DNA of 64,000 nt, from the NCBI RefSeq assembly GCF_003990915.1, contig NZ_BHXQ01000001.1:799402-863401 (forward strand), in the 5' to 3' direction. The notes beneath the pieces are model-generated. The model was given only the letters and a program-made list of their open reading frames with translations. It searched no databases and was not told the origin of the DNA. Below, piece by piece: positions 16,435 to 26,220 of the stretch; position 1 is the first letter of the stretch, and every line of letters starts with the position of its first letter. Origin of the DNA: Chryseotalea sanaruensis. GTDB lineage: Bacteria > Bacteroidota > Bacteroidia > Cytophagales > Cyclobacteriaceae. A program made the translations under genes and the position numbers.

Positions 16435-19400
16435 TCAATAAGGAAACGGGGTACCAACTCTAGTTTGCCACGCATTCAAGTATCTATTAAGTTCTGTTGT
16501 GTACATAGATTTTCTGTACCCAAACTGAATATTTGCTCTGTAGCCTCTAATCTCGGCCCATACCTTTGTTTTCCAAGGTGAATAGCTCGTTTGGGAGTTA
16601 TAAAAATTCCCCACATCTCCATAAAAATAGTCATTCGCATGAACCATTTCATGCCTGAAAGTTGAAGCTAAGGCTCTTAAACTCCTGCCTCTATATTTTA
16701 AATAGATGTTTGACTTGGTGCCCTCAGGATTATTTGTCATTGCATATTCCAATGTCCGCTCTCTCCCATCTATAATAGGTCTTGTCTGTGCATTTGTCGT
16801 AGTGCCATTAAACTCATCCGTTAGCGTGGCTGACATAACTCCTCCGGCTAAATCCAAGCCTCTTACAAGATCATTAACAAATGCTTGTTTACCAGCTTTG
16901 GTGGCATTGCCAAACAAAATATTCCTTTCATATTTTGATTGAGAAGCATTGATACCCCCTCCTATACCACCTAAAATTCCTCCAGATATAGCACCTGATC
17001 TGAAGCCATCGCCAAAGCTTCCGCCACTCAATGAGCTAATCCCGCCTGATATTAATCCGCCTGTTCCTGCTCCGTATAATGCACCAGGAACGACACCCTG
17101 TACGTTGGCAAGACTTGCAGTTGAACCAGCGAGCCCACCGATGGCACCATAAAGCGCTCCTTGTCCAATATCACCTCCTCCTAATCCAGCCATTGCGGCT
17201 CCATTTATTGACCCAGCTACAGTTCCTCCCACCAAGGTACTACCAGCTGCACCAAATGTTGTAGTGGTGCCCGCTGTTACTGCCGTGCCGATACCAGCAG
17301 TGGCAGCCCCAATTCCTGCTCCAGCAATCGTATATGCGAATAGATCCCAACCTGATTTACCTAGTGCCTTACCAGTGACAAAACCTCCTATTCCACCTAC
17401 AACTGCACCAACTACGAAATTTACCCATTGACCATCAGGATCTATTCCAATAATAGGATTATTTCCCATTGCCAGATAAGGACTTGAAAATTGATTAGCT
17501 GGGTCAGTTGCAAACCATCTTCCTAACGTTGCGTCATATTGCCTTGCATGGAAGTTGTGCCACTCTGTTTTGTTTTCGTACTCCTTACCCTGGAAGTTGT
17601 AGCGGTTGTCCAGCTCGCCATCTCTTGTCCAGTTCAGGGCTGTCATGCCATAGGGGTAGTAGGCATTGATTTGTACTATAGGGCTTTCTTGATACGTAAT
17701 CTTTAATTCATCAAAATGCACTTCGCCTGCTGTATTATCGAAACTTAAGTAGATAAAGAGGTAGCCCGTTTCTTTAATGCTAATAGACGGCAACACTACG
17801 GCATGCAAGGCATTGGCAGTATTGCCCACGGGCTGACTCTTCGCTTCTATGGGCTGGTAGTGTTCATTAAATAAAATGTAATTCAGAAAAGCCGAAGGTT
17901 TGCCACTGCCCTGGTCAGGGCTAAGTAGAAAATTGGGATTACCAGCTGAGCTCGCGTATGAACCATTGATACCATCAATAATAACTGTGGTTCCTCCACC
18001 CAATACTGAAGCGACTGCAGCTCCCATCGTAGTCAAACTGTTTTTTGCATAGGTGCCACCACCGGGGTACCAGGCCATTACACTCGCATCAATTACATCG
18101 CCTGGCAACACACGGAAGCTGCGCGCTGGCCCGGTTTTGTTATTCGCATTCATCAAATAAGCTTTGCTGCCACCAGGTGTAGCATTGCCGGGTGATGGAA
18201 TTTCATTAACACTGCTCAGGTTAAAGAATTGCGTATTCTCCTGCGCATGGTTGGCACTTTCCATGGTGGCCACATAGGTGAAGGTATGTGGTGTGGTTTG
18301 TAGCACTACACGCGTACTACCCAGGTGGTCGTTGAGAAAATACTGGTACTCCCAATCTGTTTTATACAAGGCAATGCGGTTAATGTAAAAGGTATGCCCG
18401 CTGCTTACGCCATTCCATAAAACACCAACGGCAATTTGTGTTACACCGGCAGGTATAGTAAAGGTTGAAGTTGCCAAGGTTTCAGCACCCGAACCAATCG
18501 GTAAGGTTGCACCCGGCCAGAGGATATCGCCACCATTAACATTTTTAACATATAAGGCTGCTGTGGAGCCTACGCTTTGGTAACCTAATACTTTCAGTGA
18601 ATAACTTTCTCCTGGCTTTACGCTAATGGTTCCTCCTATAGGGTAAACACCGGGCGTACTGCTGCTTTGGTTGCTTACTACTTTTATGTAGGTCTCGTTG
18701 TTCAGGTTCTCCTGCGTAATGGTTACGTTTCCATTCGCTGAAAAACCAGCAGTTGTATTGGCCTCTCTTATAGCCGTATTGGTAATGAGATTAGTAAAGC
18801 TTGCGGGCACTAAGCGACCCTGACTGTGGTGAAGCAACACCGGCTCTGTATTTCCACTGCTTCCCTCCCCGTAGTAGACAAATCCACCAACATATTCTCT
18901 TCTGTATTGTTCCTCATGTGACACATTATAATACACTTCTTTCAACTTGGCTCCACCCGCATCATAGGTATATTGTATATAGGAATTGTCGCTTAGCGTG
19001 ATACGTTTCGGCAGATCCAGTACGTTATAAGTAATGGTGATGCCTTTGTTTTTATCTTCGATCAGGTTACCGTTTACATCATAGACATAATCATCCCCTG
19101 AAGTATTGCCATCCGTAAAGCCATCAACTCCTGCTCCTCCGGCTTGCAGTTCGTCTACCTTCATTAACTGGTTACCTTCGCTTGCGCCATAGTTGTACGA
19201 TAAATCGTCAATCTTTTGGGCGTTGGTTGTTTTCCAGGCATACCGATCCATTTCTTTAATGTTGCCATTCAGATCGTATTTTATCCCTTCTTCTGTATAG
19301 GCATTTACTTCAGTATCAGCTGAGGCCATTAAAGTTTTGTAGGCACCTTGTGTTAAGGATTTTTTATCGTAGGTATAGTTGTAAACCCTGTCCTTATTAC

Positions 19401-21405
19401 TCAGGTCATGCTTCCATTTTATGCCGGTAATGGAGCCATCAAATTTTTCGAAGTTACCTGTATTTAAGCTGTTATAGTAAGCCAGCTCCATGCTGAAGTA
19501 ATCTACAGGATCTCCTGCCTCAGGATTGGTGTAGTTGATATTGGTGAGGCTACCTTGGATGTTGTAGCGATAATCAATGGCCTGCAGAGCTCCCTCCTGG
19601 CCTCCTCCGGGAGGAGAAGTAGTGTGCAGTTCTTTTTTTACAACCTGGCCTAATTCATTGTATTCAAAAGCGGTCAGCAACACCTCAGGCTGACTATCAA
19701 TTTTATGATAGCTCTTCAGTAAACGCCCTGTCGGGTCGTATTCAAAACGTTCCAGAATACTGGTTGAGTTTGCACCTTTGGTATGAACGTGTTTGGTTTT
19801 TAATACCTCGCCCGTCCAGTTAGCGTATTCGGAGGTAAAACGATCTGTGTTGTTAAAAATGTTTTTGCCGATTGTTTGCAGGGGTCTTAACTCGTCATCA
19901 TACCATGTTACGCTATTCAGCCATCCTATATCTGAATCCAACACACGGATTTTACCACCTGTTGCTAAATCCAGTACTTTATCGTTGACACCATCTCTGG
20001 CAGTGCCTGTAAAACCCACTTCATTTACAAAGTTGTAATTGTTGCTTTGCGGATCCCATTGATTATTGTTGAGGAAGCTGTAATCGTCATAATAGGTAAT
20101 GCTTAACAGATCGGCCTCTGTGGCAGAGGGAAACGTTGAAGTAAGCGTATAACCAACAGCAGTTTCATTGGTTGTTTCATAACGCCCGGCAGCCGCTGCA
20201 ACGGCTGAGCGCACATTGGCCTCATTGGTTTCGTTGGTTTTATAAATACCTGTAACAATGGGTCTGTTAAAGGCATCGTATTTTACAAAACTCCATTCTC
20301 TTGGGCTCTTGCTTCGTTGATTGGCATCTTGTGTCAATACGACACGATCCCATTGATCATATGCGGTGTATACCCAGCCTGCCCCCGGGGTTTTACTGGC
20401 AATTTTGCGTTGCTGGTCATCATAGCGATTTTGAAAATACCAGCGGTCGGCATAGGCTTGATCAGGTGTGTAATTTGTTGCAGCAGCAGGGGGAATTACG
20501 TATAACACATTACCATATTCATTGTAGACATAATAGGTTATTGCCCAACGATTTTCAGTAGTTTCCGATTCAGTCATTACTGTTCTACCTAGCCAATCGG
20601 AGTATGATCGTGTCTTAAAATTTTCCGTGTCTTCTGTTTCCTGATAAGCCAGCATACCTGCCGCGTAAGTATTGTTGGAAACAGGCAGGCCATTGGCATT
20701 GATGGTCCACTCACGCACAACACCCGCATCATTCAATCTTACTCTTGCAAAAGTTGATTTATTAGCATAGGCAGCACCAATATTTTTCACTTCGCTTACA
20801 CCAGGGGCAGGGTCGTAAACAACAGCGCTATAGGGCCTGGTGAATTCATCCGCTACTTTATCATTGGTATTGCTATAGAAAGCCTCCTGCTGTGCGAGGG
20901 CATTGTTTTGAAATGCACCACCCGTTGCCCCTATCGTGTACGGTGCATAACTTCTTTCCGGGCGACCGAGTGCATCGTAGTAAGCAGGTTGTATCACATC
21001 ATTCAGTGAAGGACTACTGGCCACACTTATGCTTTGTAAGGGTTTGCCCGCACCATCCGAATAGGTAAACGTCACTGATTTATCCAGGTTATTTAATGAT
21101 CGTACTTGATCTTCGCTAGTCATGCCCTCAACCAATATGGACTCCGTACGCACAAAGTTTTGATCATTGCTTGGTGTACTGGGTACGGTGGCATTCGGGT
21201 GTACTTTGGCATAGAAACTACCTTGTGTACCATTAAAAATAAAGCCAGGCTTTAAGGTAAGGCTTTTTACAATCAGGTAATTCTTATTTTCGTAAGCCGT
21301 TTTTTGGGTTGTCTCAGTTATTAACTCAACCTGTTGCGCCACAGCCGTAAAGCTTAGTTGTATCAGGACAAACAGTGGCAAAAATTTATTAAGTATATTT
21401 TTCAT
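16435..21405 (-). CDS. RHS-repeat polymorphic toxin with C-terminal HEMVH tip
   Basis: 1656 residues with a signal peptide (MKNILNKFLPLFVLIQLSFTAVAQQ). The N-terminal part is DUF6443-like, followed by many YD/RHS repeats (YDALGRPERSY, YDQWDRVVLTQDANQRSK, YDPTGRLLKSYHK, YDVNGNLIEDKNKG). The RHS core signature spans ~1266-1325 (NFQGKEYENKTEWHNFHARQYDATLGRWFATDP ... NNPIIGIDPDGQW, written here in pieces). Then comes a Gly/Ala-rich pretoxin stretch (~1328-1485) and a unique tip (~1490-1656) containing H1585-E-M-V-H1589, a HExxH zinc-binding motif. RHS shells encapsulate and deliver such tips. The tip may be a metallopeptidase, but it could also be another HExxH-bearing toxin fold. Two candidate immunity genes follow; another YD-repeat protein is encoded 13 bp upstream. 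Confidence 0.85.
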   Translation of the reverse strand: MKNILNKFLPLFVLIQLSFTAVAQQVELITETTQKTAYENKNYLIVKSLTLKPGFIFNGTQGSFYAKVHPNATVPSTPSNDQNFVRTESILVEGMTSEDQVRSLNNLDKSVTFTYSDGAGKPLQSISVASSPSLNDVIQPAYYDALGRPERSYAPYTIGATGGAFQNNALAQQEAFYSNTNDKVADEFTRPYSAVVYDPAPGVSEVKNIGAAYANKSTFARVRLNDAGVVREWTINANGLPVSNNTYAAGMLAYQETEDTENFKTRSYSDWLGRTVMTESETTENRWAITYYVYNEYGNVLYVIPPAAATNYTPDQAYADRWYFQNRYDDQQRKIASKTPGAGWVYTAYDQWDRVVLTQDANQRSKSPREWSFVKYDAFNRPIVTGIYKTNETNEANVRSAVAAAAGRYETTNETAVGYTLTSTFPSATEADLLSITYYDDYSFLNNNQWDPQSNNYNFVNEVGFTGTARDGVNDKVLDLATGGKIRVLDSDIGWLNSVTWYDDELRPLQTIGKNIFNNTDRFTSEYANWTGEVLKTKHVHTKGANSTSILERFEYDPTGRLLKSYHKIDSQPEVLLTAFEYNELGQVVKKELHTTSPPGGGQEGALQAIDYRYNIQGSLTNINYTNPEAGDPVDYFSMELAYYNSLNTGNFEKFDGSITGIKWKHDLSNKDRVYNYTYDKKSLTQGAYKTLMASADTEVNAYTEEGIKYDLNGNIKEMDRYAWKTTNAQKIDDLSYNYGASEGNQLMKVDELQAGGAGVDGFTDGNTSGDDYVYDVNGNLIEDKNKGITITYNVLDLPKRITLSDNSYIQYTYDAGGAKLKEVYYNVSHEEQYRREYVGGFVYYGEGSSGNTEPVLLHHSQGRLVPASFTNLITNTAIREANTTAGFSANGNVTITQENLNNETYIKVVSNQSSSTPGVYPIGGTISVKPGESYSLKVLGYQSVGSTAALYVKNVNGGDILWPGATLPIGSGAETLATSTFTIPAGVTQIAVGVLWNGVSSGHTFYINRIALYKTDWEYQYFLNDHLGSTRVVLQTTPHTFTYVATMESANHAQENTQFFNLSSVNEIPSPGNATPGGSKAYLMNANNKTGPARSFRVLPGDVIDASVMAWYPGGGTYAKNSLTTMGAAVASVLGGGTTVIIDGINGSYASSAGNPNFLLSPDQGSGKPSAFLNYILFNEHYQPIEAKSQPVGNTANALHAVVLPSISIKETGYLFIYLSFDNTAGEVHFDELKITYQESPIVQINAYYPYGMTALNWTRDGELDNRYNFQGKEYENKTEWHNFHARQYDATLGRWFATDPANQFSSPYLAMGNNPIIGIDPDGQWVNFVVGAVVGGIGGFVTGKALGKSGWDLFAYTIAGAGIGAATAGIGTAVTAGTTTTFGAAGSTLVGGTVAGSINGAAMAGLGGGDIGQGALYGAIGGLAGSTASLANVQGVVPGALYGAGTGGLISGGISSLSGGSFGDGFRSGAISGGILGGIGGGINASQSKYERNILFGNATKAGKQAFVNDLVRGLDLAGGVMSATLTDEFNGTTTNAQTRPIIDGRERTLEYAMTNNPEGTKSNIYLKYRGRSLRALASTFRHEMVHANDYFYGDVGNFYNSQTSYSPWKTKVWAEIRGYRANIQFGYRKSMYTTELNRYLNAWQTRVGTPFPY

Positions 21406-21418
21406 TGCTAATTATCAG

Positions 21419-24400
21419 TTAGTTTTCAATGCCTACGCCTCCACTACCACATTGCGGATTGCTTTTAAATCTTATAATATTATAACTTCCAGTGTATGTT
21501 TTGCCACAGCCATCAGTTACAACACATTCTATAATGTATGTTCCCTCATTAAGTACATCATACAACGTATACTGATTTGAAGTTTCAGGCGAATAAAACC
21601 AATAGGCATCCTGAACCTTTTTATACTTCCACGCATAAGTATATGATGAAGGACAGCCCCCTGTTACATTAAAAGTAAAAGTTACAGGAGAACTTGGGTA
21701 GGTATTTTGATTACCCGGGCAATGGTCAAAGTAAGTATCTTCACCACCACAAAGATCAAGTTGAATTGGGCCATCAGCACAGATAGAACCTGAAACAACA
21801 GGATAAACAGTTATCTGTTGTGTTCGGGTTACCGGTCCATATTCCGGGTTTAGACCCGCCAACTTCACTGTATAGGTACCAGGAGCAGCATAAGCATGCG
21901 AAACCTGTGTGCTATTGTTATCAACCACGCGTCCATCACCCATATCCCACACAAGCTGCGGATTCCCTCCTGCTGAAGCAGCTACATCCGTTGCATAATA
22001 GATTACATTATCTCCTGGGTTAGACTCCTTGATCGAAGTAATTCTGAAACCAGGTGTTTCGTTTTGATAATGATAGCGATACTGTTTCATGATGTGATTA
22101 TTCTCGTCTTTCACTTTGGACAAGCGATTGAATACATCATACTCGTATTTTATAGTAGTACCATTTGCATCAATCACGGAAGTAGGGCCTACATGCGACT
22201 TATGTACATAATTGGTTGTTCTAGTCGTGAGGCCTAGGGTAGATATAGAAGTCGATAATTCATTGAGTCTATCTGGTGTCCATGTGTAATTGGTCACTAC
22301 TCCATCTGAAGAAGTTGTTTGAAGTAATCTACCGGTTGAATTATCATACGCATCATAAGTAACTTTTTTACTAAATTTAGTATAGTCGTAAATGAATTCT
22401 CTATTTGAGTTAACTACTGAATAATCATAGTTACTCTCTTGAACCCCTTCTTTTAGTGACCAAATCTCAGCAAGGAAAACTTTAGGAACCGTTGATGGAA
22501 TTGTCTTTAAAAGCATGATATTAGCATCCAGAACTTTTGAGTTTGATCCGTTCTGATAAATGGTTGTCGTCTCAATAGGGATGCTTATCTGATGTCTTCT
22601 CTTCAATTCTAAAATTGAAGACTCCATGGGTGTAGAATATACGGGTTGCGAATCAATACATGTATAATAGCCGTTATTACAACCAAGCTGGCATTCTGAT
22701 TTCTCAAAAGGGTCGGCAATTGAGTTACAATTGTCGTAACAATTATTTTGTTCTTGTTCACAGTCAAGTCCGTTGGATAAAATTGAATAGTAATCTGGAG
22801 AGGAAACAAATTTATTCTTTGTTATAAACTTTTCTGTTGGTTTAGCCTGATTATACTTGGCAGTTTTAGTTAGTTGATACGTAGTCGGATCATATTCGAA
22901 ATCATTAACGATTCTGATAACTTTAAGTGTGTCTAACGGGTCAAATTGCTCTAAAATCTGGCTACTAACTACAAAGGGACGGGAAATAATATCATATCGA
23001 CTAAACCTACTGCCGCCATTAGGATTGCAATCATAACTATAACTCGAAGTACTAACACCCTTCATAGATCGCTTTACAGGCAAAGTAAAGTTGTAATTAT
23101 TAGTTACTCTTGAAACAAGTCTATTCAAAGAGTTATAAGTCTCTTGCTTTTTAACATTACCTCTTTCCCAAGAATACGAATCAGCCACTCCCCAAGTAGG
23201 TCCAAAAATATCAATAGTAGCAGGACTAGAATCTTCATAATTTGAAAATGTATGTACATTAGAACCTTGGCCATCAATTTTTTCGATAACTCTCGAATAA
23301 CCTATGTGAGATCCATTGAGGTCAAAAGTAGAAGTAAGTGAGTGAGAAAATCTTTTGAAAGTTCCACCAAAAGCAATTCTGTAAGCATAATAGATCGGGA
23401 CGTAGAATACCTGTCCAGAAGTAGTAATATTATCCTTTTTTAGATAATGATATGACTTTACAATTGATTGATTTATCCCATCATTATATTCAATATATTT
23501 TATTCTCAATCCTCCAATACCTATATAAGTATTTGGATACTGAATTGCATCATGTGGTTCGTAGGTGAATAACTTATAACCTCCTCCACGGGACTCTATT
23601 TTGGTTAAAATATTGGCCATGCCTTTTGGGAAGCTTGGTTGTCTTGATGCGCCAGAAAAAGAATGATTTTCTTCGTTAAGGATCAAATCGTAGTGAAACG
23701 AACTAGGCAACCAAGTGTCAACAGAATTAGAATTGTAATAACCCCAATGATCAATATTAGGTGAATCCTTAGAAGGTAAATTAGTCTCAAGATTATATGT
23801 GAAAGTCGCTATAGGATCTGGGGAAAGATCATAAACCTTATCTAATCGCAGCCTTTTACATTCGGAGTCACCTTTAGTGCAGGTTGGGTCATAGAAATAA
23901 CTGTATTCAAATCTTGTTTTTGAAATCTGAGAATAGCTGCTATTCTGAAGAATAACACTCTCTAAGCGCAATGCTCCAGGGAAATCAATCCTCTCAGAGC
24001 TCCATTGAAATGCGATACTTCCGCTCGGAGAAGTAATCTGATAAGGATATTTTGTTGCAACGGTAACTAGCGTACTTTCGTTTTTTATCGTGCCAACATT
24101 TGGAGCACAATTACCTGCCCCCTCTACTTTAGTATAGTAGTAATTCATAAAACTAACAGTAGAAGATGTATAACTAAAGTCAAGGTAGTCTGTCTTATTA
24201 GGACTTTCTACCCTACTTAAATGCCAGGACGAAACAAAATTTGTAGAAGGACTGCCAGCAGGGAATACCTTTTTATAGGTACTGGTCTCTCTATGAGATG
24301 CAGATGATCCGAAAAAATAACTGATACCATTCTCATCAATTATTTCCCAGCTATCTCTACCTGATCGGCATATAGCAGGTTTAATTACAATATCTTGATA

Positions 24401-24931
24401 TGGAACTGTGTAGACAATTCCTGCAGCATCCAGAAAAAACTTTCCTGATCTCCCCATAAAGTTGAAGAAAAAAATATCTGGCTCACCATCCCAAATTCCG
24501 TATGCTACATTATCCCTAAAAGTACTTGATAACGTAGTTGCGTTAGCCATTTCTCCACGATTATTAACACCACAATAACCATCAGGGAGTTCATCAGGAA
24601 GTCCCCTTACCATTCTAGTGATCGTGCCTCCGGCATTTAACGACCAACCTAAGCCTACAGACCCTGACTCCTCTTGAACTTTATGCCCTGAGGCATTATA
24701 ACTCAAGCTTACAGACGCAGTCAATTCTCTACCACTTAGTTGGGTAATAGGTAAATTTACATGCGAATTACCAGTGTACAAATTAACTCCAGTACTTGCC
24801 AGTTTCGCCATTCCCAACGCATCAGGAGATGGTGGAATATAGTTCTGAGCCTGTACTTGAGATAGACAAGTAATCAGAAGTAAGGATGTGAATAAAATTA
24901 CTCTCATACTTTTTGGTTTATTTATTTTCAA
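21419..24931 (-). CDS. RHS/YD-repeat surface protein with PKD domain
   Basis: 1170 residues with signal peptide (ILFTSLLLITCLSQVQAQ). The mature N-terminus (PDALGMAKLASTGVNLYTGNSHVNLPITQ ... VGLGWSLNAGGTITRMVRG) is the SpvB/TcB-like opening of Bacteroidota RHS proteins. The middle has YD-type strands (YDNSTGRLLQTT, YEYDVFNRLSKVKDENNHIMKQYRY). Near residue 1010 there is a PKD domain (LVWDMGDGRVVDNNSTQVSHAY ... GTYTVKLAG), and the C-terminus ends in an Ig-like region. A Cys-rich insert lies near residue 735 (CEQEQNNCYDNC, CQLGCNNGYYTC). It overlaps the upstream tail-fibre-like gene by 14 bp and precedes the RHS toxin gene by 13 bp. It may act as a partner or shell component for that toxin (inference). 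Confidence 0.8.
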   Translation of the reverse strand: MKINKPKSMRVILFTSLLLITCLSQVQAQNYIPPSPDALGMAKLASTGVNLYTGNSHVNLPITQLSGRELTASVSLSYNASGHKVQEESGSVGLGWSLNAGGTITRMVRGLPDELPDGYCGVNNRGEMANATTLSSTFRDNVAYGIWDGEPDIFFFNFMGRSGKFFLDAAGIVYTVPYQDIVIKPAICRSGRDSWEIIDENGISYFFGSSASHRETSTYKKVFPAGSPSTNFVSSWHLSRVESPNKTDYLDFSYTSSTVSFMNYYYTKVEGAGNCAPNVGTIKNESTLVTVATKYPYQITSPSGSIAFQWSSERIDFPGALRLESVILQNSSYSQISKTRFEYSYFYDPTCTKGDSECKRLRLDKVYDLSPDPIATFTYNLETNLPSKDSPNIDHWGYYNSNSVDTWLPSSFHYDLILNEENHSFSGASRQPSFPKGMANILTKIESRGGGYKLFTYEPHDAIQYPNTYIGIGGLRIKYIEYNDGINQSIVKSYHYLKKDNITTSGQVFYVPIYYAYRIAFGGTFKRFSHSLTSTFDLNGSHIGYSRVIEKIDGQGSNVHTFSNYEDSSPATIDIFGPTWGVADSYSWERGNVKKQETYNSLNRLVSRVTNNYNFTLPVKRSMKGVSTSSYSYDCNPNGGSRFSRYDIISRPFVVSSQILEQFDPLDTLKVIRIVNDFEYDPTTYQLTKTAKYNQAKPTEKFITKNKFVSSPDYYSILSNGLDCEQEQNNCYDNCNSIADPFEKSECQLGCNNGYYTCIDSQPVYSTPMESSILELKRRHQISIPIETTTIYQNGSNSKVLDANIMLLKTIPSTVPKVFLAEIWSLKEGVQESNYDYSVVNSNREFIYDYTKFSKKVTYDAYDNSTGRLLQTTSSDGVVTNYTWTPDRLNELSTSISTLGLTTRTTNYVHKSHVGPTSVIDANGTTIKYEYDVFNRLSKVKDENNHIMKQYRYHYQNETPGFRITSIKESNPGDNVIYYATDVAASAGGNPQLVWDMGDGRVVDNNSTQVSHAYAAPGTYTVKLAGLNPEYGPVTRTQQITVYPVVSGSICADGPIQLDLCGGEDTYFDHCPGNQNTYPSSPVTFTFNVTGGCPSSYTYAWKYKKVQDAYWFYSPETSNQYTLYDVLNEGTYIIECVVTDGCGKTYTGSYNIIRFKSNPQCGSGGVGIEN

Positions 24932-26216
24932 ATTGATTTAATACTTTTTCAATTTTTATAAGCCTGCTTTGTAGAGCATCTGCTTGGGCTTTCTGCTGTT
25001 CTATTGTTTTATGTTGGTCAAGGATGTACAACGTCAACTCCTCCACCTTCTTCAGCAACAGCATGTTCATCTCACTCAAATTAATACCATTGGTTTCCAT
25101 CTCTTTGGCAGATGGTACTTCAGGTAAATGCTTGTTGGCTTTTATGTAGTTTTCTATTTCGGTGAGTGAGGGCAATTGGTAAGTAGGCTCGAAAACGTAG
25201 TCGGGGCCGGTGCCTGGAGTCAGTGAAACCTTAACTTCTTTACTGTGCACTGCTCCATTACTCACGATAAAATCTCCATTTGTTTTAAATAGATAATTAA
25301 TGGAGTTTTCCTTTTTGATTTTAAGTCCATCAGATTCAATCTGAAAATGGTAAATCATACTTGGCCCATAATGTGTATCAGATAAGGCAAGAAGTGATGG
25401 AACCCAGGCATCTGTATTAATGTGTAGTTTACCAGACGGACTAATTAATCCTAAGCCAAGATTTCCCGCAGTGGTTAAGTTCATTGCATCCGTGCCTGCA
25501 CCTCCTCCAATATGAAATTTCAAATTGTTAGAAGCATCACTTTCAATGAATGCTCGAGGCGCTCCTCCAACTGTCTCTAAAAATTGTATTTTATTTCCTC
25601 TAACCATACTAATGGTTCCATTAACCTCTAATTTAGAGGCTGGAGCCACGGTTCCAATACCTAAGTTTCCTCCATTAATAAAATTATTTCCCTCTGAATT
25701 AAGTTGTACATCCGCGTTTCCATTTTTATCTCTAAGCAGGAAATAAATATCTCCATCACCATCACTGACAAAACCTGACTGGTTAGAAAGTCCATTCGTG
25801 CTTATCATTAAAGGCCAATGTATATTTAAATTGTTACTTGTGATTTGAAAAGCATTCATATACGGTGCGCTTGCTGAATGTGTTAGCACCAATTTAGCAT
25901 TAGTCAAGGCTGAGCCGCCTATGCCTACATTTCCGAAAATATTTGCATTGGAGGAAAGAAACAGGTTACGCCATTTTAAGGAAGAAGAACCTAAGTCTCG
26001 TTCACTGTCATTATTGGGCCACCAATGTGAAACTAAACGAACAGCATTATCTGGAGAGTCATTGTCATCTATAATACTAGCGGCTAACAGAGAGGTATTG
26101 GAAACACGCACTGTACCATCGGGACTGGTGCCTACCGTACCACCGGGTGTTAGTAATACCTGGCCATAAAGCGAGCCAACACTTAGGATTGAAATACAAA
26201 CAATTAATACTCTCAT
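24918..26216 (-). CDS. Tail-fibre-like surface protein, paralog 1
   Basis: 432 residues with signal peptide (MRVLIVCISILSVGSLYGQ). The body has repeated short beta motifs of the GNVGIG / SKLEVNGTI kind seen in phage-tail-like trimeric fibres. The C-terminus carries the Bacteroidota-specific module PDYVFEPTYQLPSL ... NKHLPEVPSAKEME ... EMNMLLLKKVEELTLYILDQ, ending in a coiled coil; the same module closes the three other paralogs in this operon. It resembles the chaperone/intramolecular-cleavage end of S74-type tail spikes in position, but I do not see a catalytic Ser/Lys pair with confidence. Likely a secreted adhesin or fibre. It overlaps the PKD/RHS gene by 14 bp. Confidence 0.75.
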   Translation of the reverse strand: MRVLIVCISILSVGSLYGQVLLTPGGTVGTSPDGTVRVSNTSLLAASIIDDNDSPDNAVRLVSHWWPNNDSERDLGSSSLKWRNLFLSSNANIFGNVGIGGSALTNAKLVLTHSASAPYMNAFQITSNNLNIHWPLMISTNGLSNQSGFVSDGDGDIYFLLRDKNGNADVQLNSEGNNFINGGNLGIGTVAPASKLEVNGTISMVRGNKIQFLETVGGAPRAFIESDASNNLKFHIGGGAGTDAMNLTTAGNLGLGLISPSGKLHINTDAWVPSLLALSDTHYGPSMIYHFQIESDGLKIKKENSINYLFKTNGDFIVSNGAVHSKEVKVSLTPGTGPDYVFEPTYQLPSLTEIENYIKANKHLPEVPSAKEMETNGINLSEMNMLLLKKVEELTLYILDQHKTIEQQKAQADALQSRLIKIEKVLNQFENK

Positions 26217-26220
26217 ATTT

